From NCBI RefSeq assembly GCF_001513745.1, contig NZ_CP013382.1, forward strand, positions 744,001 to 808,000: a DNA stretch of 64,000 bases, given 5' to 3'. Source of the stretch: Burkholderia humptydooensis (GTDB lineage Bacteria > Pseudomonadota > Gammaproteobacteria > Burkholderiales > Burkholderiaceae). Both the position numbers and the translations under genes were made by a program. The notes beneath the pieces are model-generated. The model saw only the letters and a list, made by a program, of their open reading frames with translations, did not search any database and had not been told where the DNA came from. Shown one piece after another: positions 38,591 to 46,631 of the stretch (position 1 is its first letter; each line of letters opens with the position of its first letter).

Positions 38591-39019
38591 GTAATCGCTC
38601 TCACGATGGTGGATTGGTACGCCTGTATCGGGACGGCAATGCGTGGAAACTAGCGGTGCCGTATTTGACCGATATTAACTAATTGATCTTGTAAGCGACA
38701 TTTCGTTAATGTCGGAATATGCCGAGGGAAATTGGCATTCAGCCGCCTCATTACATCATTACCCTTATGTTAATGACGAGATGAAACCATTGCAAAATAA
38801 GTCAGGCGAATTGAAGCTGGATTTTCGTGATCAAATCAATCGGCCACTCGCGTGATATTGGGCATGGATTGGCCGATGTCTTAATTAATGACGCGGCTCT
38901 TTTTTAAGGTAGAAAGCGGTTGAGCCGGCGGCGTACACGTGTTCATATTCGCTACGGCTCGTGGTTGCATGCTCCGATGTCCGCTCCCGCACGGACGCCG
39001 CCGCTTTGGCGAAGCGAGC
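38591..39019. other. AT-rich gap at the right end of the island
   Basis: This contains the promoter side of the secreted-protein gene and AT-rich DNA around 38660-38880. No gene is recognised. It abuts the selC-like segment at 39020. Confidence 0.35.
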
Positions 39020-39081
39020 GGGCTTCAAACCCGGGAGGCGCAGCCGCTCGCGGGCGGATTCGATGCCGGTTGTTTCCCGCA
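39020..39081 (+). other. selC-like segment, candidate decayed attR
   Basis: GGGCTTCAAACCC (39020-39032) is identical to the anticodon arm core of selC (15575-15587). After 26 bases (30 in selC) comes TTCGATGCCGG at 39059, followed by TTGTTTCCCGC. Over 24 bases, 16 match the T-arm and acceptor 3' end of selC. It has the same orientation as selC. No 5' acceptor partner is visible, so it is not a functional tRNA. It would fit a degraded right attachment site of the selC island, though chance similarity is not excluded. Confidence 0.4.
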
Positions 39082-40512
39082 TCAGCGGCATGAGTTTTTC
39101 TGTTCGATCGCGCTGGTGCCCGACATCCTCGGGTGTCGCAGGTGCCATTCCGTCGCCGCTTGATACGCATCCGCAACGCATGCGAGTCTGGCTTCGGAAA
39201 AGTGCGCGCCGATCATCTGAAACACCAGCGGCAACCCGTTCGCGGACATGCCGCACGGCAGAACGATGGATGGAATGCCCGCCATGTTGAACGGGCATGT
39301 AAACCGATGGAGATCCACAATCAAAGCGTCGTCGACCTTCGACATCCGCTCGATCGTCGGCACGCCGCCAGCGAGCACCGGCAGGGCCACGATGTCGACG
39401 ACGTCGAACACGGCCGCGAGCTTGCCCCGGAAGACCTCACGTCGCAGGAGCAATCGCTGGAGCGCCATTCCGGAAAGTGCGCGGCCCTGTTCGATCAGCG
39501 CGGCGAGGCTCGCACTGTATTCGTCCTTGCGCGACGGATACGTGGCCTCGTGTGCAAGCGCCGTTTGCACGGCGCAGACCGGGAACCAATCCCGGATCAT
39601 GTCGCTCACGTCGGGCAATGTCACGGCGACGATTTCCGCGCCGAGTTCGCGCAGTACCGCGATGGCGTTCGATATCGCGTGCTCGGTCGCGTCGTTGAGG
39701 CGAGCGCCGAGCCACGAATCGTCCACGCCGAGCCGGATGTCTTTCAGATCGCGAGTCAGCGCTTTCGAGAAATCGGGGACGGGCAATCGGGATGTCGTTG
39801 GATCGGCAGGGTCCGTGCCCGCGATCGCTCCGAGGACGGCGGCCGCGTCGGCGGCGGAGCGTGCAATGACGCCGACATGATCGAGCGTCGCGGCGAGTTC
39901 GAAGGTCCGATGGCGGGAGACGCGGCCCCATGTAGGCTTGATGCCGGTGACGCCGTTGGCTGCCGCGGGAAGCCGGATCGATCCGCCGGTTTCCGATGCG
40001 AGCGCGGCGTAACAGAGTCCCGCGCAGATGGCGACGGCGCTGCCGCTGGACGACGCGCCGGGCCAGTACGCGTCATGCCACGGATTGCGCGGAGCCGCGA
40101 ACGGCGTGCGGTGCTCCGCATACGCGCCCTCGGTCATCGACAGCTTGCCGAGCATCACCGCGCCGGCGTTTCGCAAACGCCGGACGACCGTCGCATCTTC
40201 GTCGGCGACGGCGTTCGCGTGAATGCTCATGCCGGCCGTCGTCGGGACGCCTTTCATGTCGAAGATGTCTTTGATGGCGACGGGAATGCCGTGTAGCGGC
40301 CCCCGATCGATTCCGCGCGCGATTTCCTGCTCGGCGCGTCGAGCGTCGGCGAGCGCGGATTCCGCCGTGACACGGTTGTATGCGTTCAGATGCGGATTGA
40401 GTTGCGCGATGCGTGCGAGCATCGCCTGCGTCAGTTCCACCGGAGACAGGCGCCCTTGCCGCAATTGCGACGATACGTCCAGCAGGCCGAGATACTCGAA
40501 ATTCTCGTGCAT
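39082..40512 (-). CDS. Amidase (amidase-signature family)
   Basis: 476 residues. The Ser-cis-Ser-Lys catalytic set is visible: K in PVAIKDIFDMKGVP (about residue 78), GASSSGSAVAICAGL (about 150-164) and SETGGSIRLPAA (about 170-181) with the nucleophilic serine. Members hydrolyse small amides or form part of GatCAB-like systems; without gatB or gatC neighbours this is probably a catabolic amidase. ATG 40512 has AGGAG about 8 bases upstream; the frame is open further upstream but without domain sequence. The stop codon lies immediately beside the selC-like segment, so this gene marks the resumption of ordinary chromosome. Confidence 0.9.
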   Translation of the reverse strand: MHENFEYLGLLDVSSQLRQGRLSPVELTQAMLARIAQLNPHLNAYNRVTAESALADARRAEQEIARGIDRGPLHGIPVAIKDIFDMKGVPTTAGMSIHANAVADEDATVVRRLRNAGAVMLGKLSMTEGAYAEHRTPFAAPRNPWHDAYWPGASSSGSAVAICAGLCYAALASETGGSIRLPAAANGVTGIKPTWGRVSRHRTFELAATLDHVGVIARSAADAAAVLGAIAGTDPADPTTSRLPVPDFSKALTRDLKDIRLGVDDSWLGARLNDATEHAISNAIAVLRELGAEIVAVTLPDVSDMIRDWFPVCAVQTALAHEATYPSRKDEYSASLAALIEQGRALSGMALQRLLLRREVFRGKLAAVFDVVDIVALPVLAGGVPTIERMSKVDDALIVDLHRFTCPFNMAGIPSIVLPCGMSANGLPLVFQMIGAHFSEARLACVADAYQAATEWHLRHPRMSGTSAIEQKNSCR

Positions 40513-40924
40513 GGCTATAGGCTCCTGATCGCACAAAAGGGAGCGGCCCACGGACGACAATCGATCGTCGTCGAGCCCGCGCGTATCTGTCGGCTCGAGA
40601 CGTCGAACGGCTGAGCCGGTTTGCGGCACGAGTGCCATCATCTCTCGATTTGACGATCGAACGGAACAACGACGGCGCCGCGACAACGCAACGTCGATAT
40701 TCGATCGGCGACGATTGCAACAATCGTCGCGAATCACGAGAACGACGCAGGCATCGCCGCGGCGATCGTTCTGTCGATTCCCTCGGCTCTCGCTTCCGAA
40801 AATGATCGCGCGCCGGCGAATTCGCTTCGCCGGCGCGCGATCCGTCATCGCTCATCGCATCCGGTACGGCCGCCTGCGCCGGATAGCCGAATGCCGTCCG
40901 AATGCGAACGATCCGCCCGCGCGA
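40513..40924. other. 412-base gap with amidase promoter and a strong hairpin
   Basis: No protein-like frame is seen. The right part holds a perfect 15-bp hairpin (40804-40842), and the part next to 40512 should contain the amidase promoter and its ribosome-binding site. Confidence 0.4.
40798..40842 (-). terminator. Candidate terminator after the DUF1842-like gene
   Basis: GATCGCGCGCCGGCG (40804-40818) and its exact complement (40828-40842) form a 15-bp stem with a 9-base loop. Read on the minus strand it is followed by CATTTTCGG, a short T-run. It lies 83 bases after the stop of the minus-strand gene at 40925, where a terminator is expected. The T-run is short. Confidence 0.6.
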
Positions 40925-41416
40925 TCAGAACAGCAAATGGCGAATCGTCGCATCGGTCACGGAAACGTTGCTTTCCGGATCGCTGGGGACGCCATAGTTG
41001 TACGCCGCGTACCCCGACTGGGAGCCCACGGGAATCACCGCGTTCAGGTGGAAGATGATCGGAAGTTGCGGGCCGATCCCCCAGTGCGGATTCCAGTGCA
41101 GGTCCGGATAGCCGACCAGATTGATCTGCTGGGTCTTGACCGGAAAATTCGGATCGCGTTGCTTCTTGACCGGCGGGAAATAGCCGAAGTCACCGTGGAT
41201 GATGAGATCGACGAATTCCGACGTGACCTTGGGCGGCTTGTTCTTGCCCCAGGCGATGCGGCCGAAGCCGGTGATGCGATGGCTTTGATCGTCGAAATGC
41301 AGCTTGAGCTCGACGGTCGGGGCCGAGACGGACGACGGAGTCACTTCTCCGCCCGTCACGCTGTAGACGTTGTGAACGATGTGCAGCAGGACGTCTTCTT
41401 CGGTGGTGGTAGCCAT
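40925..41416 (-). CDS. DUF1842-like protein
   Basis: 163 residues, no signal peptide. The sequence (VYSVTGGEVTPSS, then ITGFGRIAWGKNKPP, VDLIIHGDFGYFPP and a C-terminal LVGYPDLHWNPHWG) resembles the DUF1842 proteins found mainly in Burkholderia, which have no assigned role. ATG 41416 is chosen because AGGAG lies 10 bases upstream; the open frame continues to 41872 without recognisable sequence. It stands alone with a hairpin downstream. Confidence 0.7.
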   Translation of the reverse strand: MATTTEEDVLLHIVHNVYSVTGGEVTPSSVSAPTVELKLHFDDQSHRITGFGRIAWGKNKPPKVTSEFVDLIIHGDFGYFPPVKKQRDPNFPVKTQQINLVGYPDLHWNPHWGIGPQLPIIFHLNAVIPVGSQSGYAAYNYGVPSDPESNVSVTDATIRHLLF

Positions 41417-41884
41417 GATGCGAACTCCTATCTTGATGGTGACGACGACCGTCGTGCCGATTCGGCGGCTCCAGTCGCGCCGGGTGTCGGCCCTTTGCAG
41501 ACGGGCCATGCTTGAGTTCGTGAAACGGGAATCGCCTTGACGAGACGCATGTCGATCGACATCGCGGTTTGCAATTTGATTTTCTGTTTGATTGGATAGG
41601 TCTTGCTTCCTCGTTTTTACGGGATATGCGCATCTTGTGTCGGCTGTGCGCTTGCGGGAACCATCGTAGGTGGGAAAGGTGCGGGGGGAAACTACAAGTT
41701 CTGGTAGTCCGATGCGGAGGAGATCGGGAGGAAATCGAGAGAACGCGGAAGAGGAGCAAGAAGGGGGAACAAGAAGAGGCGTGCGCTCGATGGCCGATTC
41801 CGGATGACCGGCGTCCTGAGCATTCCTGACGATCGCGTCGGATTGCCGATCGGATGGCGGCGCCGCCGCCATCCGTCGCCACCG
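41417..41884. other. 468-base gap with a hairpin after the GH3 gene
   Basis: The 11-bp stem CGGATGGCGGC (41851-41861) with its complement (41865-41875) and a 3-base loop lies 10 bases after the GH3 stop on the minus strand, without a clear T-run. The remainder is promoter-type sequence for the DUF1842-like gene. No frame looks like a protein. Confidence 0.4.
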
Positions 41885-44077
41885 TCACGGCTGCTGAAGT
41901 CGAATATCGCGCGAAGACGCTCCCACGTAAATGCGTCCGCCGTTCGCGAGCGTCCATCCGTTCCGGTTCGTATCCCACACGCGCCGCATCTCGGAAGGAA
42001 TCACGATGCGCACGCGCCGCGCTTCGCCTGCGCGCAGGCCCACCTTGTCCCATCCGACGAGGCGCTTCGGCGGCTCCTGCGGGTCGTCGAGATCGCCGAG
42101 ATAGACCTGCGGCACTTCGGCGCCGGCGACCGTGCCGTCGTTGGTGAGCGTGAACGACACCGTCGTCGCATCCGGGTGCTGCTTCACTTCCAGCCCGGAA
42201 TACGAGAAGTGCGTGTACGACAGGCCATGACCGAACGGGAACATCGGCGCGATGCGATTCGCGTCGTACCAGCGATAGCCGATCTTCAGCTTTTCCGAGT
42301 AGACGGGGTTCGGCGCGAGCGTGCCGCCGGCGCCCCAGGTCGGCGTGTCCTCGTCTCGCACCGGGAACGTGACGGGCAGCTTGCCGGACGGGTTGACCTT
42401 GCCGAACAGCACGTTGGCAATCGCGTTCCCGCCGCCTTCGCCGGGGAACCATGCCTGAAGGATCGCGCTCACCTGGTCGCGCCACGGCATCAGCACCGGA
42501 TTGCCGCTCTCGACGACGACGATCACGCGCGGATTGGCCTGCGCGACCGCCTGGACGAGCGCGTCCTGATTTGTCGGATTCGCGAGCGCGAGGCTGCGCA
42601 GCTCGCCGAAATCCTCGCCGGCCGCTTGCGTGACGAAGACGATCGCCACGTCCGAGCGCCGCGCCAGATCGACGGCCGCATCGATCTGCTGCTGCGTATA
42701 CGCGGCGAACGGCGATTGCTGGTCGCTGTTTCCGGCGAAAGCGACCGTCGCGCCCGGCGCGAGGTTGCGGATCGCCTGGACGATCGGCACGTCGAGCTTC
42801 AGCCACGGATTCGGCCACCAGTTGCAGCCCGTCGTCGTCGGGAACGTCAGGCCGCCGCATCCGGCGAACGCGCCGGTGACGGGATGCCGCGTATTGCCCG
42901 ATCCGCCGCCCGTCAGCACGGCCGCATCCGCATGGCCGCCGATCACCGCGATCCGCTTCAGGCTCGCGGCGTCGAGCGGAAGTTGGCGATCCTGATTTTT
43001 CAGGAGCACGATCGACTGTTCCGCCGCATACTGGGCAAATCGATTGGCCGCGGCGAAATCGATCGCGCCGCCACCTTGCGGCGGATCGTCCATGACGCCC
43101 GTGCGGATCATCGCGTAGAGCTTGCGCCGGACCATGTCGTCGAGACGCGCCGGCGTGATCTCGCGATTCGCGAGCGCCTGCTTGACGAGATCGGGCGTGA
43201 GGAACACGGTCGGCCCGACGTCTTCCTCTTCGTCGAGCCCGGCGTTGATCGCGTTCGCGGTGCTGTGCGCGGCGCCCCAGTCGGACTGCACCTGTCCCTG
43301 GAAGCGCCATTCGTTCTTGAGCACGTCGGTGAGCACGTGTGTGTTCTCGCAGGCATAGTCGCCATTGATGCGGTTGTAGCTGCACATCACGTTGCCGGGG
43401 CGCGCGGCCTTCATCGCGATTTCGAACGGCAGCAGATAGAGCTCGCGCAGCGTGCGTTCGTCGATCTGGTCGTTGCCGCCCATCCGGTTCGTTTCCTGTT
43501 CGTTGCCGACGTAGTGCTTGATCGTCGCGATCACCTTGCGGTCCTGCGTGCCGCGCGTGCGTGCCGCGAGCATCTCGCCGGCGAGAACGGGATCTTCGCC
43601 GAGATACTCGAACAGGCGCCCGCCGCGCGGCTCGCGCGCGAGGTTGGTGCCGCCGCCCAGGCCCATCGCGAATCCTTGCGCACGCAACTGACCGGCGATC
43701 ACGGCGCCGAATGCGTACGAAAGGCGTTTATCCCAGCTCGCCGCGAGCCCGATCGTCGCCGGAAACGTCGTGCTCGGCTGCGACGTGCTGCCCGAGCCCG
43801 TCGCCGAATCCACCATGTTCAGATCGGGAATGCGAAGCCGCGGAATACCCTGGATGAAGCCTGCGCCGCCGCCTGGCACGTCGCTCATTTGGTACTTCGA
43901 ATGAATGAGCTGCAGCTTCTCGTCGAGCGTCATCTGGCGAACCAGCAGGTCTGCGCGGCGAAGCGCGAAATCGTCCTGAAAGGCGAAGTCCTTCGACGAC
44001 GCGCCGTTTTCGGCGGCATGCGAGAAAACGCACAGCGTGGCGGAAAGAAGGGCGACGGAAAAGTGTTTTGCGTGCAT
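41885..44077 (-). CDS. GH3-family beta-glucosidase, exported
   Basis: 730 residues. An N-terminal signal peptide (MHAKHFSVALLSATLCVFSHA) directs export. GH3 N-domain (about 45-330): FPATIGLAASWDKRL, GGGTNLAREPRGGRLFEYLGEDP, KHYVGNEQETNR, then VQSDWGAAHS with the catalytic nucleophile D266. C-domain (about 355-600) with VVVESGNPVLM and WFPGEGGGNA. Fibronectin-III-like end (about 655-725) with YTHFSYSGLEV. Such enzymes release glucose or related sugars from oligosaccharides or glycosides. ATG 44077 has GGAG 8 bases upstream. It is transcribed alone. Confidence 0.92.
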   Translation of the reverse strand: MHAKHFSVALLSATLCVFSHAAENGASSKDFAFQDDFALRRADLLVRQMTLDEKLQLIHSKYQMSDVPGGGAGFIQGIPRLRIPDLNMVDSATGSGSTSQPSTTFPATIGLAASWDKRLSYAFGAVIAGQLRAQGFAMGLGGGTNLAREPRGGRLFEYLGEDPVLAGEMLAARTRGTQDRKVIATIKHYVGNEQETNRMGGNDQIDERTLRELYLLPFEIAMKAARPGNVMCSYNRINGDYACENTHVLTDVLKNEWRFQGQVQSDWGAAHSTANAINAGLDEEEDVGPTVFLTPDLVKQALANREITPARLDDMVRRKLYAMIRTGVMDDPPQGGGAIDFAAANRFAQYAAEQSIVLLKNQDRQLPLDAASLKRIAVIGGHADAAVLTGGGSGNTRHPVTGAFAGCGGLTFPTTTGCNWWPNPWLKLDVPIVQAIRNLAPGATVAFAGNSDQQSPFAAYTQQQIDAAVDLARRSDVAIVFVTQAAGEDFGELRSLALANPTNQDALVQAVAQANPRVIVVVESGNPVLMPWRDQVSAILQAWFPGEGGGNAIANVLFGKVNPSGKLPVTFPVRDEDTPTWGAGGTLAPNPVYSEKLKIGYRWYDANRIAPMFPFGHGLSYTHFSYSGLEVKQHPDATTVSFTLTNDGTVAGAEVPQVYLGDLDDPQEPPKRLVGWDKVGLRAGEARRVRIVIPSEMRRVWDTNRNGWTLANGGRIYVGASSRDIRLQQP

Positions 44078-44477
44078 GGGTTTGTCTCCGTGAATGCCTG
44101 TTTCGTTCTGGCGCTTGGTGCGACACGTCACGCCGCGCGAGCGTGGGCTCGCCGTAGCGACGTTGCGTCGTCAAGCGTGTGACGGATGAAACTCGATCAT
44201 GCGTCGCGGGCAGCCGGGCGCAGCCGGTGAAGCATTCGGCGCGAACGGCGGGCGCGTGGAGATGTAGCAAAACTTCAGGGTTAGTGATAGCGCATAAGTA
44301 GACTGACTACAAGTAAACTTTTGAACGATTTGGTTATCGATCGATGCCGTTTGGGATTCGCGAAGATTGGGCCGCGCGTGCGCAATGGATCTGCGCTCGG
44401 CCGAGCGGCTTCGTGGCTGGCGGCGCGCCGTCGAACGATGTTTTGGTTGCCGAATCGTCGTCGGGTTGGCGGCGGAT
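44078..44477. other. 400-base gap, promoter region of the GH3 gene
   Basis: An AT-rich stretch near 44270-44345 (AGACTGACTACAAGTAAACTT region) probably includes the GH3 promoter. No gene or RNA is recognised. Confidence 0.35.
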
Positions 44478-45734
44478 TCAATGCCGACGTTCCAGGCCGA
44501 CCTGCAGCGATTCCGTCGCAGCGACGCGCAGGAACGGCACGATCAGCAGCAAGGTTGCGAAGGCGAGCACCGCGAACGCGGCGCGCATGCCCAGCGGCTC
44601 CGCGATCGCGCCGGCGAGGCCCGCGCCGATCGGCATCGCTCCCCAACTGAACAGGCGAGCCGCCGCGTTGTACCGTCCGAGCAGCGGCCCCGGCACGAGA
44701 TGCTGGCTGATCGTTCTTGCGTTGACCGTCCACAGCGTGCCGCCCAGGCCGCCCGCGAATGCGCTCGCCGCGATGGCCCACAGATTCGTGCTCAGGACCG
44801 GCACGGCCATCATCGCGAACGTGCCGAGCAGATCCGTCAGCATGACGGCGCGCCGCCCGAAGCGGCGATTCAGGGAGGCGACGGTCAGTGCGCCGACGAA
44901 GCCGCCGATGCCGAGCGCACTGACCGTCACGCCGTAGCCGCGCGAGTCGAGACCCAGGGTCGTCGTCGCGAACAGCGGCATCAGCGCGAGCCATGCGCCC
45001 CAGCACATGCAGAGCACCGTCAGCGCGACGGCCATCAGCCGGAGCAGCGGCTGATGCCACAGGCATCCGAGCCCTTCGGCAATCTGCCGGCGCACGGGCT
45101 CCGGGCGCGCGTGCGCCGCATGCGCGACGCGAAACCGCCCGATCAGGAAAAATAGCGTGACGATGCCGGCGAAATAGCCGACGGAGACGGCGCCGAGTGC
45201 GATCGCCGTGCCGGCCGCGACCAGCATTCCACCGGCGAGCGGGCTGCAGAATTCGTTGCAGACGGTTTCCGCGCCGGCGATCCACGCGTTGGCGCGCTCA
45301 CGGCCCGAGGGCGCGACGGCGTCGGGAATCAATGCGGCTGCGGAAGTGAGCGCGACGACCTCGGCGACGCCGAGCGTCAGGCCGCTTGCGTACAACATCG
45401 GGAGCGTGACGCGGCCGGACAGCAGCAGGGCGACGAGCAGCGCTATCGCGGCAATGCGCATCGCGTTCGCGATCCACAGTAGCGCGCGGCGATCGGCGCG
45501 GTCCACCAGCACGCCAACGTGAAGCGCGACGAGCAGCCACGGCAGCGTCAGCGTCAGCGACACGCCCGAGACCCGCGCGGGGGAGTGCGTGAGCGTGGTC
45601 GCCATCAACGGCAGTGCGACCTTGGTCACGCCATCGGCGAGATTCGTCAGGGCGGTGAAGATGACGAGAACGGCGGTATTGCGATTGCCGATGGCTTCGC
45701 TTGCCTGCGAGGGTTCCGCGATTGACGTCAACAC
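44478..45734 (-). CDS. MFS transporter (enterobactin-exporter-like group)
   Basis: 418 residues with about 12 hydrophobic segments. It has the MFS loop motif between segments 2 and 3 as DRADRRALLW and a matching RRFGRRAVML in the second half. The layout resembles MFS exporters of the EntS/MFS_3 type. Start GTG 45734 or TTG 45731: GGAGG lies so close that TTG gives the better spacing. It lies 81 bases downstream of the IclR gene on the same strand. Substrate unknown. Confidence 0.8.
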   Translation of the reverse strand: MLTSIAEPSQASEAIGNRNTAVLVIFTALTNLADGVTKVALPLMATTLTHSPARVSGVSLTLTLPWLLVALHVGVLVDRADRRALLWIANAMRIAAIALLVALLLSGRVTLPMLYASGLTLGVAEVVALTSAAALIPDAVAPSGRERANAWIAGAETVCNEFCSPLAGGMLVAAGTAIALGAVSVGYFAGIVTLFFLIGRFRVAHAAHARPEPVRRQIAEGLGCLWHQPLLRLMAVALTVLCMCWGAWLALMPLFATTTLGLDSRGYGVTVSALGIGGFVGALTVASLNRRFGRRAVMLTDLLGTFAMMAVPVLSTNLWAIAASAFAGGLGGTLWTVNARTISQHLVPGPLLGRYNAAARLFSWGAMPIGAGLAGAIAEPLGMRAAFAVLAFATLLLIVPFLRVAATESLQVGLERRH

Positions 45735-45815
45735 GACCTCCGATTGGATGGCGGCGCCGCGCGCACGCCGAGTTTTCAGCGCATTGCTCGATCGGCAACG
45801 CGACGAACGCGAACG

Positions 45816-46463
45816 CTACGCCTGCCGTCGATAACCGAGCGCCGCGCTCGTTGCGTCGGCTTCCCGCCGCAGCGCGGCCGCGAGTTCCGCCTGAGCCATC
45901 GCATCGATCGTCGAGTCGTCGAGCAGGCCGAGAAACAGCCGCCCCGTCGCGGACCCGAGCAGCGACAGCACCGAACCCGCGCGCACGTTGACGATCACGG
46001 GCAGCCCCGGTTCCTCGATGCGCAGGATCGTCGGCCCGCGATTGCCCATCACCGCGACGAAGCACGTCAGCGCGAGCGTCTCGCGCAGCCGCACGAGCGC
46101 GGGCTCCGCCGCGCGGATCGGCTCGGCCTGGCGCATTGCGGCGACGCCGATCAGCAACGCCTCGGTGCCGAGGCAGTACTGCTGCGTGCCGCGGTCCTGC
46201 GACACGAAGCCTTCCTCGATCAGGCTCGCCAGATAGCGATGCACCTTCGCCGGACTCTCGTCGACGTGCGCCGCGAGCGCCGTCAGCGTCGCGCGTCCGC
46301 CGAGCCGGGCCAGCCCCTTGAGCACCGCCATGCCGGTCGCGGCCGCCTGCACGCGCTGCCGGCGCTCGCGCGGAGCGGACGGATCGGCGGCGGACGCGGT
46401 CGCATCGCGCGTTCGGGTACGGATGGCTCTCGCGGGTTTCAGGGTAGGGGCCTTTTTCGTCAT
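45816..46463 (-). CDS. IclR-family regulator with a shortened effector domain
   Basis: 215 residues, versus about 250-280 in the family despite a 40-residue basic N-terminal extension. The winged helix (about 42-100: GMAVLKGLARLGGRATLTALAAHVDESPAKVHRYL) is complete, and the effector domain begins normally (LGTEALLIGVAAMRQ, RETLALTCFVAVMG). It jumps from LFLGLLDDSTIDAMAQ to a typical C-terminal helix (ADATSAALGYRR), so about 80 residues of ligand-binding core seem missing by in-frame deletion. It is divergent from the P450 gene, with an inverted repeat between them, and probably regulates it. Ligand response may be lost. Confidence 0.8.
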   Translation of the reverse strand: MTKKAPTLKPARAIRTRTRDATASAADPSAPRERRQRVQAAATGMAVLKGLARLGGRATLTALAAHVDESPAKVHRYLASLIEEGFVSQDRGTQQYCLGTEALLIGVAAMRQAEPIRAAEPALVRLRETLALTCFVAVMGNRGPTILRIEEPGLPVIVNVRAGSVLSLLGSATGRLFLGLLDDSTIDAMAQAELAAALRREADATSAALGYRRQA

Positions 46464-46574
46464 CCGGGGATTGTAGTGCGTCGTGCGGAGTGGTGGAGCG
46501 TCGCCGGCAGGCGCACTGCGCCCGCCGCGTGACTACGATAGGAATGCGATGCAGGTTAACCCCTCGATCATTGC

Positions 46575-46604
46575 TTTGCGCAATGCGTACTAGAGTTACG
46601 CAAA
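46575..46604. promoter_or_regulatory. Candidate operator between the IclR and P450 genes
   Basis: TTTGCG (46575-46580) and CGCAAA (46599-46604) form an inverted repeat with an 18-base spacer. It lies 27 bases before the P450 ATG and in the shared promoter region. IclR proteins often bind such palindromes beside their own gene. Function is inferred. Confidence 0.4.
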
Positions 46605-46631
46605 ATGTGATTCGACCACTGGAGGACTGCC

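Noticed and set aside
38885..39298. 137-codon minus-strand frame past the amidase end
   Set aside because: It overlaps the amidase C-terminus in another frame, has no ribosome-binding site or family motifs, and contains the selC-like segment.
41804..44182. 792-codon plus-strand frame opposite the GH3 glucosidase
   Set aside because: The minus-strand frame has clear GH3 motifs and signal peptide; the plus frame is the antisense shadow.
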